From the NCBI RefSeq assembly GCF_900106645.1, contig NZ_FNMV01000005.1, positions 124,001 through 188,000 on the forward strand: a stretch of DNA of 64,000 nt. Direction: 5' to 3'. This stretch comes from Flavobacterium degerlachei (GTDB taxonomy: Bacteria; Bacteroidota; Bacteroidia; Flavobacteriales; Flavobacteriaceae). Under the pieces are notes generated by a model that saw nothing but the letters and a program-made list of their open reading frames with translations, had not been told where the DNA came from and made no database searches. Shown here piece after piece: positions 63,419 through 64,000 of the stretch. The position numbers were made by a program, and so were the translations under genes. Every line of letters begins with the position of its first letter. The stretch's first letter is position 1.

Positions 63419-64000
63419 ATGTGTGGAATAGTATGTGCCTTTGACCTAAAACAAAAAGCAGAAGTTTTAAGACCACAAGTGTTGGAAATGTCAAAAATCA
63501 TCCGTCACCGTGGACCAGACTGGAGCGGAATTTACAGTGATGAAAAAGTGATTATGTCTCATGAGCGTTTGGCAATTGTTGATCCAGCTTCGGGTAAACA
63601 ACCATTGTTAAGTGAAGACGGAAAATTGATTTTGGCTGCTAATGGTGAAATCTACAACCACAGAGAATTACGTAAACAATTTGAAGGGAAATATAACTTT
63701 CAAACTGAAAGTGACTGTGAAGTTATTCTAGCACTTTACAAAGAGAAAGGACCTCATTTTGTTGATGAAATGAACGGAATTTTTGGATTTGCGATTTATG
63801 ATGTTGATAAAGATGAATATTTTGTCGCTCGTGATCACATGGGAATTATTCCATTGTACATAGGTTGGGACCAACATGGAACTTTTTATGTAGCTTCTGA
63901 ATTGAAAGCTTTAGAAGGATATTGTACAAAAATTCAATTGTTTCCTCCAGGACATTATATGACAAGTAAAGACGGTGAATTTGTACAATGGTACAAAAGA
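63419..64000 (+). CDS. asnB: Asparagine synthetase B (partial)
   Basis: The frame starts at an ATG at 63419 and runs off the right edge (194 residues). It is the glutaminase half of AsnB: Cys2 nucleophile (MCGIV), SKIIRHRGPDWSGIY, and NGEIYNHRELR with the oxyanion-type residues, plus the MNGIFGFAIYDVDKDEYFVARD segment. The synthetase domain lies outside the window. It makes asparagine from aspartate with glutamine and ATP. A 234-base upstream gap holds a CATCTTTG box near 63374-63381, one base off the -7 consensus. Confidence 0.96.
   Translation, partial: MCGIVCAFDLKQKAEVLRPQVLEMSKIIRHRGPDWSGIYSDEKVIMSHERLAIVDPASGKQPLLSEDGKLILAANGEIYNHRELRKQFEGKYNFQTESDCEVILALYKEKGPHFVDEMNGIFGFAIYDVDKDEYFVARDHMGIIPLYIGWDQHGTFYVASELKALEGYCTKIQLFPPGHYMTSKDGEFVQWYKR

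Overview
The window is AT-rich, gene-dense chromosomal DNA from a member of Flavobacteriaceae, most likely Flavobacterium. Three things support this. Gene content and order match the group: a relA/spoT homologue, fur and purA in a row, dnaA next to a low-molecular-weight phosphatase, and many outer-membrane proteins and lipoproteins. Ribosome binding sites are weak, with several TTG or GTG starts. Promoter-like boxes fit the Bacteroidetes pattern TTTG-N19-21-TAnnTTTG, seen best before dnaA and grpE. No rRNA, tRNA or CRISPR array was found. Both ends cut genes: an aminotransferase at the left and asparagine synthetase B at the right.

Layout. 0-9 kb: housekeeping genes (aminotransferase, tetrapyrrole-methylase family rRNA methyltransferase, phosphatase, dnaA, thioesterase, YigZ, HAD, ribD, GNAT, prmC) and a tandem pair of tiny membrane proteins. 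9-19 kb: an ABC permease, hisS, grpE-dnaJ, a NatA/NatB-like ABC pair, an NtrC-type regulator without a DNA-binding domain, a one-domain DEAD-like protein with a DUF2007 protein, and a Cof-type HAD. 19.8-20.4 kb: a RelE/ParE toxin-antitoxin pair. 20-35 kb: a peptide-binding lipoprotein, mtaB, an SDR, a CPBP protease with a beta-propeller-like protein, PPK2, an outer-membrane barrel, MATE, SPFH, meaB, AEC and MFS transporters, and a 1-Cys peroxiredoxin. 35-38 kb: a small accessory patch with an AlbA/Schlafen-type gene split by an in-frame stop, an orphan hypothetical gene, and an EamA transporter with a 1-base frameshift. 38-47 kb: NUDIX, GH5 lipoprotein, purA, fur, RSH, serine hydrolase, an RNA methyltransferase and a TRIC-like channel. 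47.4-55.3 kb: a surface-polysaccharide cluster (FemAB/GNAT-like acyltransferase, DegT aminotransferase, Wzx flippase, four glycosyltransferases, FdtA-like ketoisomerase) beside ftsE. 56-64 kb: a large TPR protein, PhzF, an outer-membrane barrel, DUF2911, a GreA-like protein and asnB.

The most unusual signal is non-coding. Three dispersed copies of one element (16362-16446, 26077-26181, 34953-35054) keep the same outer arms but carry unrelated central hairpins, and one outer base pair co-varies across the copies (G-C, C-G, T-A). That points to a mobile or amplified structured RNA/DNA element. Other intergenic repeats, some seen more than once here, are 7-base tandem repeats, CCATTAAG-type hairpins and a GATAGCTATCGGGAT palindrome.
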